A stretch of 64,000 nt of DNA from Mycolicibacterium alvei (GCF_010727325.1 NZ_AP022565.1:3286001-3350000); one strand, 5' to 3'; counted from the first letter of the stretch, positions 34,169 to 42,952 are shown. The notes: generated by a model not told the origin, from the sequence alone. Numbers and translations are program-made.

Positions 34169-35320
34169 ATGACCGAGCCCGACTGGGCACCGCTCACGGG
34201 TTTTCGTGTGGCGGTGACCTCCGCCCGACGTGCCGACGAGCTGGGCGCGCTGCTGACGAGGCGTGGCGCGACGGTGACCAGTGCGGCCGCCATCACGATG
34301 GTTCCGCTGCCCGACGACGACGAGTTGCGCGCCCATACCGCGTCGCTGATCGACGCGCCGCCGGACGTCGTGGTGGCGACCACCGGGATCGGCTTCCGCG
34401 GCTGGTTCGCTGCGGCAGACGGGTGGGGCTTGGCCACCGAACTCACCGACGCGCTGGGTAAGGCCCGCATCGTCTCCCGCGGCCCGAAAGCCACCGGGGC
34501 GTTGCGGGCCGCAGGCCTGCCCGAGGAGTGGTCACCGGAATCGGAATCCTCCCGGGAGGTGTTGCGCTACCTCATCGAGCAGGGTGTGGCGGGGCAACGG
34601 ATCGCCGTGCAGCTGCACGGGGCCACCGACGAATGGGACCCGTTCCCCGAGTTCCTCGACGAGCTCCGGAATGCGGGTGCCGAAGTGGTGCCGATCCGGG
34701 TCTATCGCTGGCATCCCGCGCCGCGGGACGGCGAATTCGACCAGATGGTCACCGGGATCGCCGAACGGCGTTTCGACGCGGTGAGTTTCACCTCCGCCAT
34801 GGCGGTGGCTTCGGTCCTGATGCGGGCCACCGAGATGGATATCGCCGACCGGGTGCTGTCAGCGTTGCGTACCGACGTCCACGCCATGTGCGTCGGACCG
34901 GTCACCGCACGGCCGCTGGTCCGGCTCGGGGTCCCGACCTCAGCACCGGAACGAATGCGGTTGGGCGCCTTGGCCCGTCACATCACCGATGAGCTGCCAC
35001 TGCTGCAGGCACGGACCGTCCGGGTCGCCGGGCACACGCTCGAGATCCGGGGCACCTGCGTTCTGGTCGACGGCATCGTCAAGTCACTGTCCCCGGCCTC
35101 GATGGCGACCATCCGGGCCCTGGCACACCGACCCGGCGCGGTGGTGTCGCGATTCGATCTGCTCAGCGCGCTACCGGGCACCGGCACCGACACCCACGCC
35201 GTGGAGACAGCGGTACTGAGGCTTCGTACTGCCTTGGGAGACAAAAACATCGTGTCGACGGTCGTCAAGCGGGGTTACCGGCTGACCGTCGACGACACCG
35301 AGATGGTCCGCGCACAATGA
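34169..35320 (+). CDS. nnaR: HemD-like transcriptional regulator of nitrate assimilation (NnaR)
   Basis: A 383-residue fusion from ATG 34169. Residues about 8-265 are a uroporphyrinogen-III synthase-like domain (GFRVAVTSARRADELGALLT, VVVATTGIGFRGWF, AVSFTSAMAVASVL), and residues about 285-378 an OmpR-type winged helix (SPASMATIRALAHRPGAVVS, GTDTHAVETAVLRLRTALGD, VVKRGYRL). Homologues (Rv0260c; NnaR in M. smegmatis) control nitrate and nitrite assimilation genes with GlnR. Whether the HemD part still makes or senses a tetrapyrrole is unknown. The chelatase gene overlaps its stop, linking regulator to siroheme supply. Confidence 0.9.
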   Translation: MTEPDWAPLTGFRVAVTSARRADELGALLTRRGATVTSAAAITMVPLPDDDELRAHTASLIDAPPDVVVATTGIGFRGWFAAADGWGLATELTDALGKARIVSRGPKATGALRAAGLPEEWSPESESSREVLRYLIEQGVAGQRIAVQLHGATDEWDPFPEFLDELRNAGAEVVPIRVYRWHPAPRDGEFDQMVTGIAERRFDAVSFTSAMAVASVLMRATEMDIADRVLSALRTDVHAMCVGPVTARPLVRLGVPTSAPERMRLGALARHITDELPLLQARTVRVAGHTLEIRGTCVLVDGIVKSLSPASMATIRALAHRPGAVVSRFDLLSALPGTGTDTHAVETAVLRLRTALGDKNIVSTVVKRGYRLTVDDTEMVRAQ

Positions 35321-36012
35321 GCCTGGTCCTGGTAGCCCACGGAACCCGCAAGGCGGGCGGTGTGGCGACGATCGGCGATCTCGCCGCGCGGGTGGCCGAC
35401 CTGCTGGGTCGGCCGGTGCACGTCTCGTTCGTCGACGTCGTGGGGCCGACGCCCAGCGAGGTTCTGGCGTCCCTGCCGACAAACTGCCCGGCGGTGGTGG
35501 TGCCCGCCTTCCTGGCCGCCGGGTATCACGTCCGGGTCGACGTGCCCGCCGAGGTGGCGGCCAGTGAGCACCCCGCCGTCACCGTCACCAAACCGCTCGG
35601 CCCCTGCCCGGGAACGGTCCGGGTTCTCGCCGATCGTCTGATCGAATCAGGTTGGCGGCCAGGCGATTCAGTCATCCTCGCGGCAGCCGGCACCTCGGAC
35701 AGAAATGCCCAATCGGACCTCCGGCGCGCCGCCGCGCTGCTGTCAGCGATGACCGGCGATCGCGTGGAACTGGCCTTTGCCGCGACCGGTGCGCCCAGCG
35801 TTGCCGAAGCTGTCGCCGCGCAGCGCAGCCGCGGCCATCGCCGCATAGCTGTGGCTTCCTACCTGCTCGCCGACGGGCTGTTCCAGGACCGGCTGCGTGA
35901 ATCCGGCGCCGACCTCGTGAGCGAGCCACTGGGCACCCACCCCGGCATGGTCCGGTTGATTGCGAACCGCTTCCGCCGCGCCGGGGTGCTGAGCCTGCCG
36001 GCCGCGGCGTAG
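35317..36012 (+). CDS. sirohydrochlorin chelatase family protein (CbiX-like)
   Basis: A 231-residue protein starting at an ATG that overlaps the regulator stop (ATGA). It has two CbiX-like halves: MSLVLVAHGTRKAGGVATI with the metal-binding histidine (His8) and PAFLAAGYHVRVDVPAEV, then SVILAAAGTSDRNAQSDL and VASYLLADGLFQDRL. It is expected to insert iron into sirohydrochlorin, the last step to siroheme, which the nitrite reductase nearby needs. It corresponds to Rv0259c. Its 3' end overlaps the convergent membrane protein gene by 270 bp. Confidence 0.88.
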   Translation: MSLVLVAHGTRKAGGVATIGDLAARVADLLGRPVHVSFVDVVGPTPSEVLASLPTNCPAVVVPAFLAAGYHVRVDVPAEVAASEHPAVTVTKPLGPCPGTVRVLADRLIESGWRPGDSVILAAAGTSDRNAQSDLRRAAALLSAMTGDRVELAFAATGAPSVAEAVAAQRSRGHRRIAVASYLLADGLFQDRLRESGADLVSEPLGTHPGMVRLIANRFRRAGVLSLPAAA

Positions 36013-36354
36013 CCGGATCGACCGCACCACGAGCGGCCCGACCCAACCCGCCAACATGAGCGCTCCGCCCGTACCGGCGACCGAGAAGGTCGCCGATCGT
36101 CGCGTATCGACCAACGCAGAACATTGCTCGACGTAATCGCTGGCCATGCATCCCGGGCCGGCGAGCGTGTGTTGATCCAGGTTCAGCCGGTCCTGCTGGG
36201 CGGCAACGCGGTAATCCGGGGCCACTCCGTTACCGCACGGAATGGGTTCACCGGCACGATCCACGGCAGTCAAATCCAGGGGCACCAACGTTGCCCCAAG
36301 TGCGCCCAGCATCGCTGCCGCCCCCACCAGACTCAAGACCCAACGCCCGAACAT
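35743..36354 (-). CDS. small membrane protein with long antisense C-terminal extension
   Basis: The first 120 residues look real: a transmembrane start (FGRWVLSLVGAAAMLGALGA), a loop with three cysteines (PIPCGNGVAP, AGPGCMASDY, VEQCSALVDT) and a second helix (TFSVAGTGGALMLAGWVGPL) ending in RSIRLRRGR. No family is recognised. The remaining 85 residues to the stop at 35743 lie antisense to the chelatase gene and have the look of shadow coding, so the true stop may have been lost by mutation or the protein may simply end in a disordered tail. The function is unknown. Confidence 0.6.
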   Translation of the reverse strand: MFGRWVLSLVGAAAMLGALGATLVPLDLTAVDRAGEPIPCGNGVAPDYRVAAQQDRLNLDQHTLAGPGCMASDYVEQCSALVDTRRSATFSVAGTGGALMLAGWVGPLVVRSIRLRRGRQAQHPGAAEAVRNQPDHAGVGAQWLAHEVGAGFTQPVLEQPVGEQVGSHSYAAMAAAALRGDSFGNAGRTGRGKGQFHAIAGHR

Positions 36355-36685
36355 CCCTTGTCAGCCCTCCGATGACGCTTCCCTCCGCGGGAGTCTAAAC
36401 ACATCCCAGCGAACAATTCTAGTTAGCCAGCGAGAGGTTCGTCATACGTTCGGCCAATTCCACCGACGCCGCAATTCTGGCAAATCCTCAACCTGAACCA
36501 CACCTGTACAGCTAGTTGACGCGGGAACAAACTTTCCCATCGTTTGCCGGCGACTCGCCGTGTCAGATCCGGGTCGAAAACTCAGCTATCGTTGTCGCGA
36601 GCATCGGGCGATTCGGCGGGGGTTCAGGTAAAAGTGCAGGTGACAACGACGGTGGGCGCTGCCTGCCACGGCGGCGTATTCGGCC
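36355..36685. other. 331-bp intergenic stretch, no gene seen
   Basis: This divergent gap between the membrane protein gene and the winged-helix gene is less GC-rich than the surroundings and has stops in every frame. It presumably holds both promoters. No palindrome or RNA element stands out. Confidence 0.5.
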
Positions 36686-36937
36686 GTGCGGCCCGGTAAC
36701 CGGGTCCCGGCCGAACGTCTGCGTGAACACCTGCTGAACGCTCTGGAGCGCACATCCCGGCCGATGACGACCGCACAGCTACGCGACGACATGCATGAGC
36801 ATTTCCGTGCACCGATCGTCATCGAGTCGGTGTACCGCAACCTGACGGTGCTCGAACGACGCGGCGCCGTGGAACGCCGCAGGCTCCAGGGGCGTGACGC
36901 CCACTGGAGCCGGGCGGCCGATCAAGCCGCGAGCTGA
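36686..36937 (+). CDS. short winged-helix protein (Fur-like DNA-binding domain only)
   Basis: An 83-residue protein from GTG 36686; a stop 45 bp upstream in frame leaves no earlier start. It contains LREHLLNALERTSRPMTTAQ, then IVIESVYRNLTVLERRGAVE, the pattern of the N-terminal winged helix of Fur-family regulators (SVYRNL..L). The metal-binding dimerisation domain of Fur (another 60 residues with His/Cys) is absent. It may be a stand-alone DNA-binding protein. It overlaps convergent nirD by 16 bp, so it could influence the nitrite reductase genes. Confidence 0.7.
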   Translation: MRPGNRVPAERLREHLLNALERTSRPMTTAQLRDDMHEHFRAPIVIESVYRNLTVLERRGAVERRRLQGRDAHWSRAADQAAS

Positions 36938-37293
36938 ACGAACCCGCCGGGCGTGACCCTGGTCCGGTACACCGGTATCGCCACGGCGGTGTCGTCAAGG
37001 CAATGACCGTCATCGAGTGCGAAGGCCTGCTTCTTGATCGGCGACTGCACCGTCGCACGCCCACCACGATCACCCACGATCCCCCGGGACAGCACCGCCG
37101 CACCGGAGAACGGGTCGACATTGCCCACCGCGTGCAACGAGCCGTCATCGAGACGGAACAGCGCCGCCTGCGAACCGTCGGGCAGCAGCACCGCGACGCC
37201 CCGGCAGGGCATCAGAAAGTCATAGCGACAGGCTGTCGTCCATCCCGAGAACGGGGGGTTGTACACGTCCGTGCCGTCGTCTAGCAGTGTCAT
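36922..37293 (-). CDS. nirD: nitrite reductase small subunit NirD
   Basis: A 123-residue Rieske-like protein of normal NirD length, with WTTACRYDFLMPCRGVAVLL, FRLDDGSLHAVGNVDPFSGA and SPIKKQAFALDDGHCLDD. NirD lacks the cluster ligands of true Rieske proteins, as here. It pairs with NirB to form the assimilatory NADH-nitrite reductase (nitrite to ammonium) in the cytoplasm. The start overlaps the nirB stop by 4 bp. It matches Rv0253. Confidence 0.93.
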   Translation of the reverse strand: MTLLDDGTDVYNPPFSGWTTACRYDFLMPCRGVAVLLPDGSQAALFRLDDGSLHAVGNVDPFSGAAVLSRGIVGDRGGRATVQSPIKKQAFALDDGHCLDDTAVAIPVYRTRVTPGGFVQLAA

Positions 37294-39890
37294 TTCGCCT
37301 CCTGGATGATCGCCGGCATACCCAGTTCTGTTGCGCTCCTCGCGGGCGCGAAGTCCGTAGCGCCCGGCACCTTCCGGCCGGCCCGCTCGGTGAACGTGAT
37401 CGTCGGATCGTCCACGTCAGGCGCATTGACGAACGAGACGAAGCGCGACAGCTTCTCCGGGTCCTCCAGCACGCCCTTCCACTCGCAGGCGTAGCCGGCG
37501 ACGTGGCGCTCCATGGCCGACTCGAACTCGGCCGCCAGGCCGAGAGAGTCGTCGCACACCACCTCGCGGAGGTGGTCGAGCCCGCCATCAAGAGCTTCCA
37601 ACCAGGGGGCCGTCCTTTGCAGGCGGTCAGCGGTTCGGATGTAAAACATCAGGAAGCGGTCGATGTAGCGGATCAGCGTCTCGTCATCGAGATCACCGGC
37701 GAGCAACTGGGCGTGGCGTGGCGACATGCCGCCGTTGCCGCACACGTAGAGATTCCAGCCCTGTTCGGTGGCGATGATGCCGACATCCTTGCTCTGCGCC
37801 TCCGCGCATTCGCGTGCGCACCCCGAGACGGCCATCTTGATCTTGTGCGGAGCGCGCAGGCCCCGGTAACGCTTCTCGATCTCGACGGCCATGTTCACCG
37901 AATCCTGTTGCCCGTAACGGCACCAGGTGCTGCCCACACAACTCTTCACGGTGCGCAGCGATTTGCCGTACGCCTGCCCGGATTCCATGCCGCCCTCGAC
38001 CAGTCGCCGCCAGATCTCGGGCAGCTGGTCGACGCGCGCACCGAACATGTCGATGCGCTGTCCGCCGGTGATCTTGGTGTAGAGATCGAAATCCCTTGCG
38101 ATCTCACCGATCAGGATCAGCTGCTCAGGGGTGATCTCACCGCCGGGCGACCGCGGCACCACCGAGTAGCTGCCGTTCTTCTGGATGTTGGCCAGGAAAT
38201 GGTCGTTGGAGTCCTGCAGCGAGGCCTGTTCACCGGACAGCACGTGGTCGGAGCTGGTGGACGCCAGGATCGATGCGACGGTGGGTTTGCAGATGTCGCA
38301 ACCCTTTCCGGTACCGAACTGCTCGATCAGACCGGAGAAGGTCCGGATCTCGGTGGCACTGACGATCTCGAAGAGTTCGGCCCGCGACTGGCTGAAGTGC
38401 TCGCACAACGACCTGGACTGCTCGACGCCCTCAGCCTCCAGCAGTTGCTTGAGCAGCGGCACGCAAGAGCCGCACGAGGTTCCGGCCAACGTGCACTTCT
38501 TCAGGCTGGGCACATCGTCGCAGCCACCGCAGATGGCTTCCTTGAGGTCGCCTTTGGTCACGTTGTTGCAGGAGCAGATCTGCGCGATGTCGGGCAGGGC
38601 ACCCACACCGAGAGCAGAGGCCCCAGCCGCACCTTCAGCGGCCGGTGCGATCAACGACAGCGGATCGCCGGGCAGCTCGCTGGCGACCATCGGACGCAGC
38701 ACCCCGTAGGCCGACGCGTCACCGACCAGGATGCCGCCGAGCAGCGTCTTGGCGTCATCGGAGAGGACCAGCTTGGCGTAGGTGTTCTTTACCGGATCAT
38801 TGACCACGACGTCCAGGCAGTTGGGCGTCCGCCCCTGGGCATCACCGAAGCTGGCCACGTCCACGCCGAGCAGCTTGAGCTTGGTGGACATATCGGGCTC
38901 GGGGAACTCGGCGGCACCGCCGAGCAGGCGGTCGGCGACCACCTCGGCACTGGTGTAGCCGGGGCCCACCAAGCCGTAACACCGGCCCTCGATCGCGGCC
39001 ACCTCGCCGATCGCATAGATGCTGGGATCGCTGGTGACACACGACAAGTCAGTGATCACACCGCCGCGCTGCGCGATGTCGAGTCCCGCTTGACGAGCCA
39101 GCTCGTCGCGCGGACGCACCCCGGCCGCGAACACGACCACGCTGGCAACGACGCTGCTGCCGTCGTTGAGCGACACCCGCACCGAGTCGTCGTTCTGGGA
39201 TTTCTTCAGCGGCTTGTGCCGCTGCACCGGTTGGATGCTCTCGGTGCTGACTCCGGTGTGCACCTTGATGCCCAGGCCCCGGATCATCCGGTTCAACAAT
39301 GCACCGCCGGCCGGGTCCATCTGAGCCGCCATCAGATGCGGCGACATCTCCAACACGTGGGTCTCCAACCCGAACGCGCGCAAGGCATTCGCGGCTTCCA
39401 GCCCGAGCAGACCGCCACCGATCACCGCACCGACCGGTGTCTTCGAGTCAAGCGCGGCCAGAGCTCCGGCCCGGATGGCATCCAGATCGTCCAGCGTGCG
39501 ATAGACGTGGCAGTGCGGCAGGTCGTGGCCGGGCACCGGCGGCACGAACGCGTACGAACCGGTGGCCAACACCAGTGCGTCGTAGTCGAAGGTCTCGCCG
39601 GTCGCGGTGCGCACCGTGCGGGCCTGCCGGTCGATCTCGGCGACAGCACAGCCCAACCGCAGGTCGACCCGGTCATCACCGGCATAGTCGTTACCGGGCA
39701 GGGCCAGCCGACCCCGGTCCCAGTGCTCGGTGTAACCGGTCAGACCGACCCGGTCATAGGCGGCCTCGACTTCCTCGGACAAGATGGTCACCCGCCAGGT
39801 GCCCTCGGCGTCACGGGACCGCAATGCCTCGACGAAGCGGTGTCCCACCATGCCGTGTCCGATGACCACGACGTTCTGTGTTGACGACAT
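37290..39890 (-). CDS. nirB: nitrite reductase large subunit NirB
   Basis: An 866-residue enzyme. In order: FAD/NADH-binding oxidoreductase (VVVIGHGMVGHRFVEALR, GAVIGGGLLGLEAANALR), a BFD-like [2Fe-2S] domain (ICSCNNVTKGDLKEAICGG, KCTLAGTSCGSC), and the sulfite/nitrite reductase half with siroheme-[4Fe-4S] ligands in CVGSTWCRYGQQDSV and KMAVSGCARECAEAQ. It reduces nitrite to ammonium with NADH. nirD is coupled downstream, the NnaR-like regulator and siroheme chelatase lie 2-5 kb away, and a GTGA-N8-TCAC motif lies 44 bp upstream. It matches Rv0252. Confidence 0.95.
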   Translation of the reverse strand: MSSTQNVVVIGHGMVGHRFVEALRSRDAEGTWRVTILSEEVEAAYDRVGLTGYTEHWDRGRLALPGNDYAGDDRVDLRLGCAVAEIDRQARTVRTATGETFDYDALVLATGSYAFVPPVPGHDLPHCHVYRTLDDLDAIRAGALAALDSKTPVGAVIGGGLLGLEAANALRAFGLETHVLEMSPHLMAAQMDPAGGALLNRMIRGLGIKVHTGVSTESIQPVQRHKPLKKSQNDDSVRVSLNDGSSVVASVVVFAAGVRPRDELARQAGLDIAQRGGVITDLSCVTSDPSIYAIGEVAAIEGRCYGLVGPGYTSAEVVADRLLGGAAEFPEPDMSTKLKLLGVDVASFGDAQGRTPNCLDVVVNDPVKNTYAKLVLSDDAKTLLGGILVGDASAYGVLRPMVASELPGDPLSLIAPAAEGAAGASALGVGALPDIAQICSCNNVTKGDLKEAICGGCDDVPSLKKCTLAGTSCGSCVPLLKQLLEAEGVEQSRSLCEHFSQSRAELFEIVSATEIRTFSGLIEQFGTGKGCDICKPTVASILASTSSDHVLSGEQASLQDSNDHFLANIQKNGSYSVVPRSPGGEITPEQLILIGEIARDFDLYTKITGGQRIDMFGARVDQLPEIWRRLVEGGMESGQAYGKSLRTVKSCVGSTWCRYGQQDSVNMAVEIEKRYRGLRAPHKIKMAVSGCARECAEAQSKDVGIIATEQGWNLYVCGNGGMSPRHAQLLAGDLDDETLIRYIDRFLMFYIRTADRLQRTAPWLEALDGGLDHLREVVCDDSLGLAAEFESAMERHVAGYACEWKGVLEDPEKLSRFVSFVNAPDVDDPTITFTERAGRKVPGATDFAPARSATELGMPAIIQEAK

Positions 39891-39933
39891 ACGGCGAGGT
39901 TAGGAACCTGAAGTTGCCGAAATGTCGCCCTGT

Positions 39934-39949
39934 GTGAATCGCCCGTCAC
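39934..39949. promoter_or_regulatory. GTGA-N8-TCAC motif upstream of nirB
   Basis: GTGAATCGCCCGTCAC is centred about 52 bp upstream of the nirB start. It has the same half-sites and spacing as the site before narK3 (32648-32663). The 8-bp spacing differs from the 6 bp of a CRP site. A nitrate regulator (NnaR or GlnR) is the most likely ligand. Confidence 0.45.
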
Positions 39950-40003
39950 GGTGTGCTCACGGCCCGCGCGGCGCGCATGTGAGATTGCGGCGCGGTGCGC
40001 CGG

Positions 40004-41416
40004 TCAGCCCGACTGCTGCGCCAGCGCCCGGCCGATGACCCGGGCAGCCTCGTCGAAGCGCTGCGGATCGGGCCCGGAGTAGTTGAGTCGCAGGTACGGC
40101 CCCGACGGCTCGGCGGGAAACCATTCATTGCCCGCCGCGACCAGCACCGACTCCGCCTCACACTCACGCACCAGGCGCTGCAGGTCGATCGCATCGGGCA
40201 GTCGCAGCCACAGGTGCAGACCGCCGCGGGGCACCTGCTCCAACTGGGCGCCGGGTGCATGCTCGGCCAGCGCGGCGATCAGCAGGTCACGCCGGGCCCG
40301 CAACTGCTGACGCAGGTCGCGTAGGTGAGTTCGCCAGGCAGGCTGGGTCACCACATCGAGCGCAGCGGTCTGCAACAACCCACTGACATACATCGACTCC
40401 GCTCCGCGATCGGCAAGAATCCGGTCGCGCGCAGGACCTCTGGCCACCATCGCGGCGACCCGGATCGACGGCGACACACTCTTGGTCAGCGACCTCAGAT
40501 AGATGACGTGGCCCGCGTCGTCCGATGCCGCCACCGGCCGGGACGCCGAGTCGATGCCGAAGTCATGCGCCCAGTCATCCTCGATCAGGAAGGCGCCGTG
40601 ACTGCGCACCACCTCGAGCACCTGGCCGGCCAGTTCTGGATTCCATTGGGCACCAGTCGGATTGGCAAAATTCGGTTGGGCGTAGAACACCCGGGCCCCA
40701 CTTTCGGCGAACGCGCGCGAAAGTTCTTGGGGCTCAGGCCCGCTCGGCCCGCTCGGCACCGGCACCAACCGCACACCGCACTGGGCCGCCGCCAGAATGG
40801 CCCCCCAGTAGCTGGGCGATTCGATCAACATCGGCTGCCCGAACCCGACCAGGGCCCGAAAGACGGAGCTCAGACCGCTCTGACTCCCCGGCAGCACGAT
40901 CACCTCACGTGCCGTCGGCGCCGTCACGCCTGCGCCGAACGCCTCGGCCAGTTCCTGGGCGAACCAGGCCTGCAGGTCGGGACGGCCGGGTGCGGGCGCC
41001 GGGCTCAGCGCGGCGTCCCCCCGGGCAGCCCGCGCGACTGCGGTGCGGACCAGCCGCTGAGGAAGCAGTTCGCGGACGGGATAACCCGAGTGCAACGCGA
41101 TCACATCAGGTGCGACACCGCGCAGCGGCGTCGACCACGCCGGGATCCGCGCCTGGGGGGACCGCAGCGCCGCGGTCTGCCAGCCATAGTCGGGTAGGCG
41201 CGCGCTGCGCACTGCCCGCACGAACGTCCCGACACCCGGACGGCTCTCCACCAGACCCAGGCTGCGCAGCGTGCGCATGGCCTTGGCCACCGTCACCGGG
41301 CTGGCTGCATATTCCGCCACCAGAGCGCGGTTGGACGGTAGCTGCGCACCCGGCGGCGCCGTGGCGATCCACTTTTGCAGGCCGGACACGATCCGCTCAG
41401 TGCTATCGTTATCCAT
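40004..41416 (-). CDS. MocR-type regulator (GntR winged helix + aminotransferase domain)
   Basis: A 470-residue protein. Residues 5-68 are a GntR winged helix (PPGAQLPSNRALVAEYAASP, VTVAKAMRTLRSLGLVESRP), and the rest is a fold-type I aminotransferase-like domain with the PLP lysine in RSLTKSVSPSIRVAAM, the YSGPDP end and QPNFANPTGAQWN. MocR regulators sense PLP or amino compounds and control a neighbouring gene. The divergent EamA exporter is the natural target: their start codons overlap and a 14-bp palindrome (41426-41439) lies just upstream of the regulator start. Confidence 0.9.
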   Translation of the reverse strand: MDNDSTERIVSGLQKWIATAPPGAQLPSNRALVAEYAASPVTVAKAMRTLRSLGLVESRPGVGTFVRAVRSARLPDYGWQTAALRSPQARIPAWSTPLRGVAPDVIALHSGYPVRELLPQRLVRTAVARAARGDAALSPAPAPGRPDLQAWFAQELAEAFGAGVTAPTAREVIVLPGSQSGLSSVFRALVGFGQPMLIESPSYWGAILAAAQCGVRLVPVPSGPSGPEPQELSRAFAESGARVFYAQPNFANPTGAQWNPELAGQVLEVVRSHGAFLIEDDWAHDFGIDSASRPVAASDDAGHVIYLRSLTKSVSPSIRVAAMVARGPARDRILADRGAESMYVSGLLQTAALDVVTQPAWRTHLRDLRQQLRARRDLLIAALAEHAPGAQLEQVPRGGLHLWLRLPDAIDLQRLVRECEAESVLVAAGNEWFPAEPSGPYLRLNYSGPDPQRFDEAARVIGRALAQQSG

Positions 41417-42323
41417 GTTAATACAGAGTAGCGCTACTCAAAAGAGTTCGTCTGCGCTATCCCACTCAGGGTTGTGGTGGGGATTGCTGGGCGTGACGGC
41501 CTTCTCGTTCACCATCGTGTTCACCAAGATTGCCATCGGCGGACTGTCGCCGCTGTTCATCGGTGCCGGACGCGCTGTCGTCGCCGCGGCCATCGCGGGC
41601 GCCGCCCTGTCCCTGACCCGGCAGGCACTGCCCCGGGGCCAGCAGTGGGCACGGTTGGCCGTGGTGGCGGCCGGCGTCGTCGCGGGGTTCCCGCTACTGA
41701 CTTCCTATGCGCTCACGGTCGTCCCGGCCAGCCACGGCGCCATCGTGGTCGCCCTGCTTCCGGCCGCCACCGCGGTCTGCGCGGTGCTGCGCGGACACGA
41801 GCGCCCGCCGGCCGCGTTCTGGGCATTGGCCGCCGCCGGGTCCGTGGCAGCCATGGTGTTCGCCATGGTGCACGGCGCCGGACTCGGCCACCTGAGTTGG
41901 CCGGACCTGCTGCTGTTCGGGGCGGTCCTCGCTGCGGCCGTCGGGTACGCCGAAGGCGGGTTACTGGCCAGGGAACTGGGCGCCTGGCAGACCGTGTCCT
42001 GGGCCCTGGTGATCGCGGCGCCGGTGATGCTGGGCCTGGCCGCACTGGCCGTCGTGCAGCAACCGCCGGATGCGACGCCGGCACAGTGGGCGGCGTTCGG
42101 CTACCTCGCGGCCGTCAGCATGTATCTGGGCTTCTTCGCCTGGTACCGCGGCCTGGCCATCGGGCCGATGACCCAGGTGAGCCAGGTGCAATTGGTCCAA
42201 CCGGTACTCACCCTCGGCTGGGCCGCCCTGCTACTGCACGAACGGCTGACCTGGTCGACGGTGCTCGGAGGCGCCGCAGTCATCGGGTGCGCGGCGCTGG
42301 CTGTCCGCGTCCGCCTCCGGTGA
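41415..42323 (+). CDS. EamA/DMT family transporter
   Basis: A 302-residue membrane protein with ten hydrophobic segments in two EamA repeats (WGLLGVTAFSFTIVFTKIAI at the start, YLAAVSMYLGFFAWYRGLAI and QVQLVQPVLTLGWAALLLHE late). It is likely an exporter of an amino acid or small metabolite. The ATG at 41415 overlaps the MocR start on the other strand and would put the palindromic operator inside the first codons; a TTG at 41471 is a plausible alternative that removes this conflict. No clear ribosome site precedes either. Confidence 0.85.
   Translation: MLIQSSATQKSSSALSHSGLWWGLLGVTAFSFTIVFTKIAIGGLSPLFIGAGRAVVAAAIAGAALSLTRQALPRGQQWARLAVVAAGVVAGFPLLTSYALTVVPASHGAIVVALLPAATAVCAVLRGHERPPAAFWALAAAGSVAAMVFAMVHGAGLGHLSWPDLLLFGAVLAAAVGYAEGGLLARELGAWQTVSWALVIAAPVMLGLAALAVVQQPPDATPAQWAAFGYLAAVSMYLGFFAWYRGLAIGPMTQVSQVQLVQPVLTLGWAALLLHERLTWSTVLGGAAVIGCAALAVRVRLR
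41426..41439. promoter_or_regulatory. 14-bp perfect palindrome, probable MocR operator
   Basis: GAGTAGCGCTACTC reads the same on both strands. It is 10 bp upstream of the MocR start codon and at the very beginning of the divergent transporter gene, where a regulator could control both. Binding is inferred from symmetry and position. Confidence 0.55.
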
Positions 42324-42353
42324 TGCGTCGAAATCCGTTGGTATTCAGTGGGG

Positions 42354-42842
42354 TCAGAGTGTCACCGGGTAGTCCGAGGTGTAGACGTCACCGCGAATGC
42401 GTCCCGGCGCCGGAGGACCCTCGACCACCACCCAGGCCTGCGTGGCATCCGAACTCAGCGGTCCGGCGACCGTGACGGTCGCCGTCCCGCCGGCGTCGGT
42501 GTGCAGCACCGCGCCCGCCACACCCGGATCTCCGACATCGCACGTCGCCACCGACGGCCGTGGCAGCTGGATCAGCCTGACCCGGTAGTCGGCGTCGGGC
42601 CTGGCCGATTGCAAGGACACCTCGGCGCCTACGTGAGAGCCGTCGGCGCCGATGCTGGCCCGGCCAGAGCCGGTACCCGAGCCCATACCACCGAGAAACA
42701 ACGCCTTCGTGAAATCGCACCCCCGGATGGAATTCGACAAGGGCACCATCGTCGTCGCCCCGGCCGGTGCCGCGCCGATCCCGCCCAGCACCACCCCGCC
42801 AGCCGCTACCAGTGTCACCGCGCTTCTTGTGCGCCTGCTCAT
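42354..42842 (-). CDS. secreted hypothetical protein
   Basis: The ATG at 42842 has AGGTGGG upstream and begins a signal peptide (SRRTRSAVTLVAAGGVVLGG to APAGAT, about residue 31); an ATG at 42866 in frame is less likely. The 162-residue product has two mature cysteines (IRGCDFTKAL, VATCDVGDPG), consistent with one disulfide, and a beta-rich pattern (AGAVLHTDAGGTATVTVAGP). No family is recognised. It is convergent with the EamA transporter, 30 bp apart, and stands alone. Confidence 0.75.
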   Translation of the reverse strand: MSRRTRSAVTLVAAGGVVLGGIGAAPAGATTMVPLSNSIRGCDFTKALFLGGMGSGTGSGRASIGADGSHVGAEVSLQSARPDADYRVRLIQLPRPSVATCDVGDPGVAGAVLHTDAGGTATVTVAGPLSSDATQAWVVVEGPPAPGRIRGDVYTSDYPVTL

Positions 42843-42952
42843 CGCCGCATCCCACCTACTCGACATGTCAGTGCGCCATTATTGGCACAGATCACCCGCC
42901 GAGAACCGGCAGTTCGCGTAAAACGCCGGACTGACGCGGCTGATCGGCGTGG

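Noticed and set aside
37287..39884. 865-codon plus-strand open frame over nirB
   Set aside because: Exact antisense shadow of nirB with no recognisable motif.
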